DNA from: Bacillota bacterium
GTDB lineage: Bacteria; Bacillota; Clostridia; Christensenellales; Aristaeellaceae
Assembly (NCBI GenBank): GCA_023460055.1
Contig: JAEWRJ010000140.1
Location: 1-7,071, forward strand
Length of the DNA stretch: 7,071 bases
Direction: 5' to 3'
Position numbers and translations under genes: made by a program. Of the stretch, positions 6,495 to 7,071 are shown one piece after another; positions within the stretch are counted from its first letter, which is position 1; the number at the start of each line of letters is the position of its first letter. The notes below the pieces were generated by a model. It was given only the letters and a program-made list of their open reading frames with translations. It was not told the DNA's origin and did not search any database.

Positions 6495-6603
6495 ACGAAA
6501 TAATCGGGTTTCTATATTCTTCCCTTGCTTTAACTCTCCAGCCGTAATACTTTCCTACCGGCGACATCGAAAATGCTTCAAAGCTGATTTTGAGGCATTT
6601 TTT
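6477..6603 (+). ncRNA. Candidate small RNA divergent from sod
   Basis: On the plus strand a possible promoter, -35 TTAGCA (6442-6447, weak) and -10 GATAAT (6465-6470) with 17 bp between, is followed by about 127 nt without a good reading frame and then a hairpin with six T's (6570-6603). The predicted RNA carries three unpaired-looking pyrimidine tracts (6517-6526, 6534-6539, 6551-6559) of the kind small RNAs use to pair with ribosome binding sites. The weak -35 lies inside the sod palindrome, so both directions could share one operator. All of this is inference from short motifs. Confidence 0.25.
6570..6603 (+). terminator. Hairpin with T-run (intrinsic terminator-like)
   Basis: A 13-bp stem pairs 6570-6582 with 6589-6601 (one U-G wobble) around the loop GCTGAT, and is followed by T's through 6603, then ATTTG. 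On the minus strand only four T's follow. It looks like a plus-strand terminator, yet no plus-strand gene lies upstream, hence the small RNA candidate. Part of the stem is A/T flank, so the GC core is short. Confidence 0.5.
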
Positions 6604-6639
6604 ATTTGCGTATATGTTTTCAATTAACAATTTTTCCTT

Positions 6640-6679
6640 GTCGTCAGGTGACGACTATTTTTGACGACACTTTGACAAC
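6640..6679. repeat. Cluster of TGACGAC repeats
   Basis: GTCGTCA-GG-TGACGAC (6640-6655) is a perfect inverted repeat with 7-bp arms. A further direct TGACGAC follows at 6662-6668 and a variant TGACAAC at 6673-6679. Four units in 40 bp suggest a protein-binding array, but no promoter is seen that it would clearly serve. Confidence 0.45.
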
Positions 6680-6761
6680 GCCCACCAAAAACGCTGCGAA
6701 CTATGCGGACGAAAGTTATCATAAGTTTTATGTTTCATCATTCCAATATGTGAGTCAAAAC

Positions 6762-6795
6762 ATAAGAAAAACCATCGATTTTTTAAATCGATGGT
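6762..6795 (-). terminator. Intrinsic terminator of the tRNA-Pro gene
   Basis: A perfect 11-bp stem, ACCATCGATTT paired with AAATCGATGGT around three bases (6771-6795), is followed on the minus strand by TTTTCTTATG. It starts 8 nt after the encoded CCA of the tRNA, so the tRNA is a single-gene transcript. Confidence 0.88.
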
Positions 6796-6803
6796 CTTGC
6801 TTT

Positions 6804-6880
6804 TGGTCTGGGTGAGAGGATTTGAACCTCCGGCCTCTTGAACCCCATTCAAGCACGCTACCAAGCTGCGCTACACCCAG
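6804..6880 (-). tRNA. tRNA-Pro, anticodon GGG
   Basis: A 77-nt cloverleaf that includes an encoded 3' CCA. The acceptor stem CTGGGTG pairs fully with CACCCAG, followed by the discriminator A. The D arm has GCGC-AGCTTGGTA-GCGT. The anticodon stem CTTGA/TCAAG holds the loop ATGGGGT, with U33, anticodon GGG and G37 as expected for proline tRNAs. The T arm is GGAGG-TTCAAAT-CCTCT with the normal TTC. It would read CCC and CCU proline codons. It has its own promoter and terminator. Confidence 0.97.
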
Positions 6881-6900
6881 ATACCTTGAACGCAAGGGGT

Positions 6901-6929
6901 ATCATATCCTGACGAGAAGCTATTGTCAA
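6901..6929 (-). promoter_or_regulatory. Promoter of tRNA-Pro
   Basis: Minus-strand -35 TTGACA (6924-6929, perfect) and -10 TATGAT (6901-6906) with a 17-bp spacer. The predicted start near 6894 leaves a leader of about 14 nt before the mature tRNA end at 6880. Such strength is usual for stable RNA genes. Confidence 0.88.
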
Positions 6930-6970
6930 GCGCTATTTTGAGAAAAATACGCTTTTCTAACACAATTTTT

Positions 6971-7071
6971 GTTACTATTCACCCCTGTCTTAGCTGAGAG
7001 GGTTAAAAACATTTTTAAATATCCCAAAAAACCAAAAGGAGTTTTCGTATTTATCACGAATAAGCAGATAT
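6971..7071. repeat. Right arm of the 101-bp perfect inverted repeat (partner 26-126)
   Basis: The exact reverse complement of 26-126. It starts 42 bp upstream of the tRNA promoter -35 box and continues to the last base of the window, so its outer limit is unknown. The same tip (GTTACTATTCACCCC) faces the core as on the left. Within the arm, AAAAGGAG resembles a ribosome binding site, but no start codon sits at a normal distance. Bases 6930-6970, just inside, show nothing else. Confidence 0.9.

Larger units (their letters stand above)
6381..6803. other. Intergenic stretch between sod and tRNA-Pro with regulatory elements
   Basis: No convincing protein gene lies in these 423 bases. From low to high coordinates they hold the sod leader with a small CGCTT-ctgc-AAGCG hairpin (6414-6427), the GTTAGC/GCTAAC palindrome (6441-6456), the sod promoter (6466-6494), a hairpin with a T-run (6570-6603), the TGACGAC repeat cluster (6640-6679) and the terminator of the tRNA (6762-6795). 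The DNA is much more AT-rich than the genes beside it. A 35-codon minus-strand frame (6460-6567) overlaps the sod promoter and is not believed. Confidence 0.7.

Noticed and set aside
6460..6567. 35-codon minus-strand frame (begins MSPVGKYYGW), open for about 64 codons without its start
   Set aside because: It has no ribosome binding site, overlaps the sod promoter -10 and -35, and resembles no known protein. At most it is a decayed gene end.
6655..6864. 69-codon minus-strand frame running through the tRNA
   Set aside because: It reads through tRNA-Pro and its terminator. The GGSNPLTQT string is the familiar false translation of a tRNA T arm.
6804..6880. Integration site of a genomic island at the 3' end of tRNA-Pro
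   Set aside because: No second copy of the tRNA 3' end and no integrase gene is seen in the window, and an intact terminator directly follows the tRNA.

Overview
The window reads as a chromosomal fragment from an anaerobic or microaerophilic Bacillota, most likely a Clostridia-type bacterium. This is inferred from the SUF iron-sulfur assembly operon with the Gram-positive scaffold/sulfur-transfer protein SufU, the order sufC-sufB-sufD-sufS-sufU, strong AGGAGG-type ribosome binding sites, and visibly GC-rich genes between AT-rich intergenic DNA. The species cannot be named from the sequence. All protein genes and the one tRNA lie on the minus strand, so the biological reading order is from high to low coordinates.

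Layout from the right: bases 6971-7071 are one arm of a 101-bp perfect inverted repeat whose other arm is at 26-126. Next come a consensus promoter (6901-6929), a tRNA-Pro(GGG) with encoded CCA (6804-6880) and its intrinsic terminator (6762-6795). The stretch 6381-6803 has no convincing protein gene. Besides the tRNA terminator, it holds a cluster of TGACGAC repeats, a hairpin with a T-run that could end a small plus-strand RNA, the sod promoter, and a palindrome just downstream of that promoter's -10. A Mn-type superoxide dismutase gene follows (5760-6380), then a strong hairpin terminator (5708-5737).

The operon proper starts at a near-consensus promoter (5641-5669) that carries two copies of a TTTAGCAGCTAAA-type palindrome. 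Its first gene is a MarR-family regulator with a cysteine-rich C-terminal tail, whose end overlaps the start of sufC. sufC, sufB, sufD, sufS and sufU then follow with gaps of 13, 9 and 3 nt and a final 11-nt overlap. SufS takes sulfur from cysteine, SufU receives it, and the SufBCD complex with its ATPase SufC builds Fe-S clusters. The left repeat arm begins only 40 bp after the sufU stop.

The most interesting idea is regulatory. An autoregulated MarR-family protein with a possible Fe-S or redox-sensing cysteine tail appears to control suf, and perhaps sod, through TTAGC/GCTAA half-sites. That would be an analogue of IscR or SufR control built on a different protein family. The second point of interest is the perfect 101-bp inverted repeat that bounds the whole segment.
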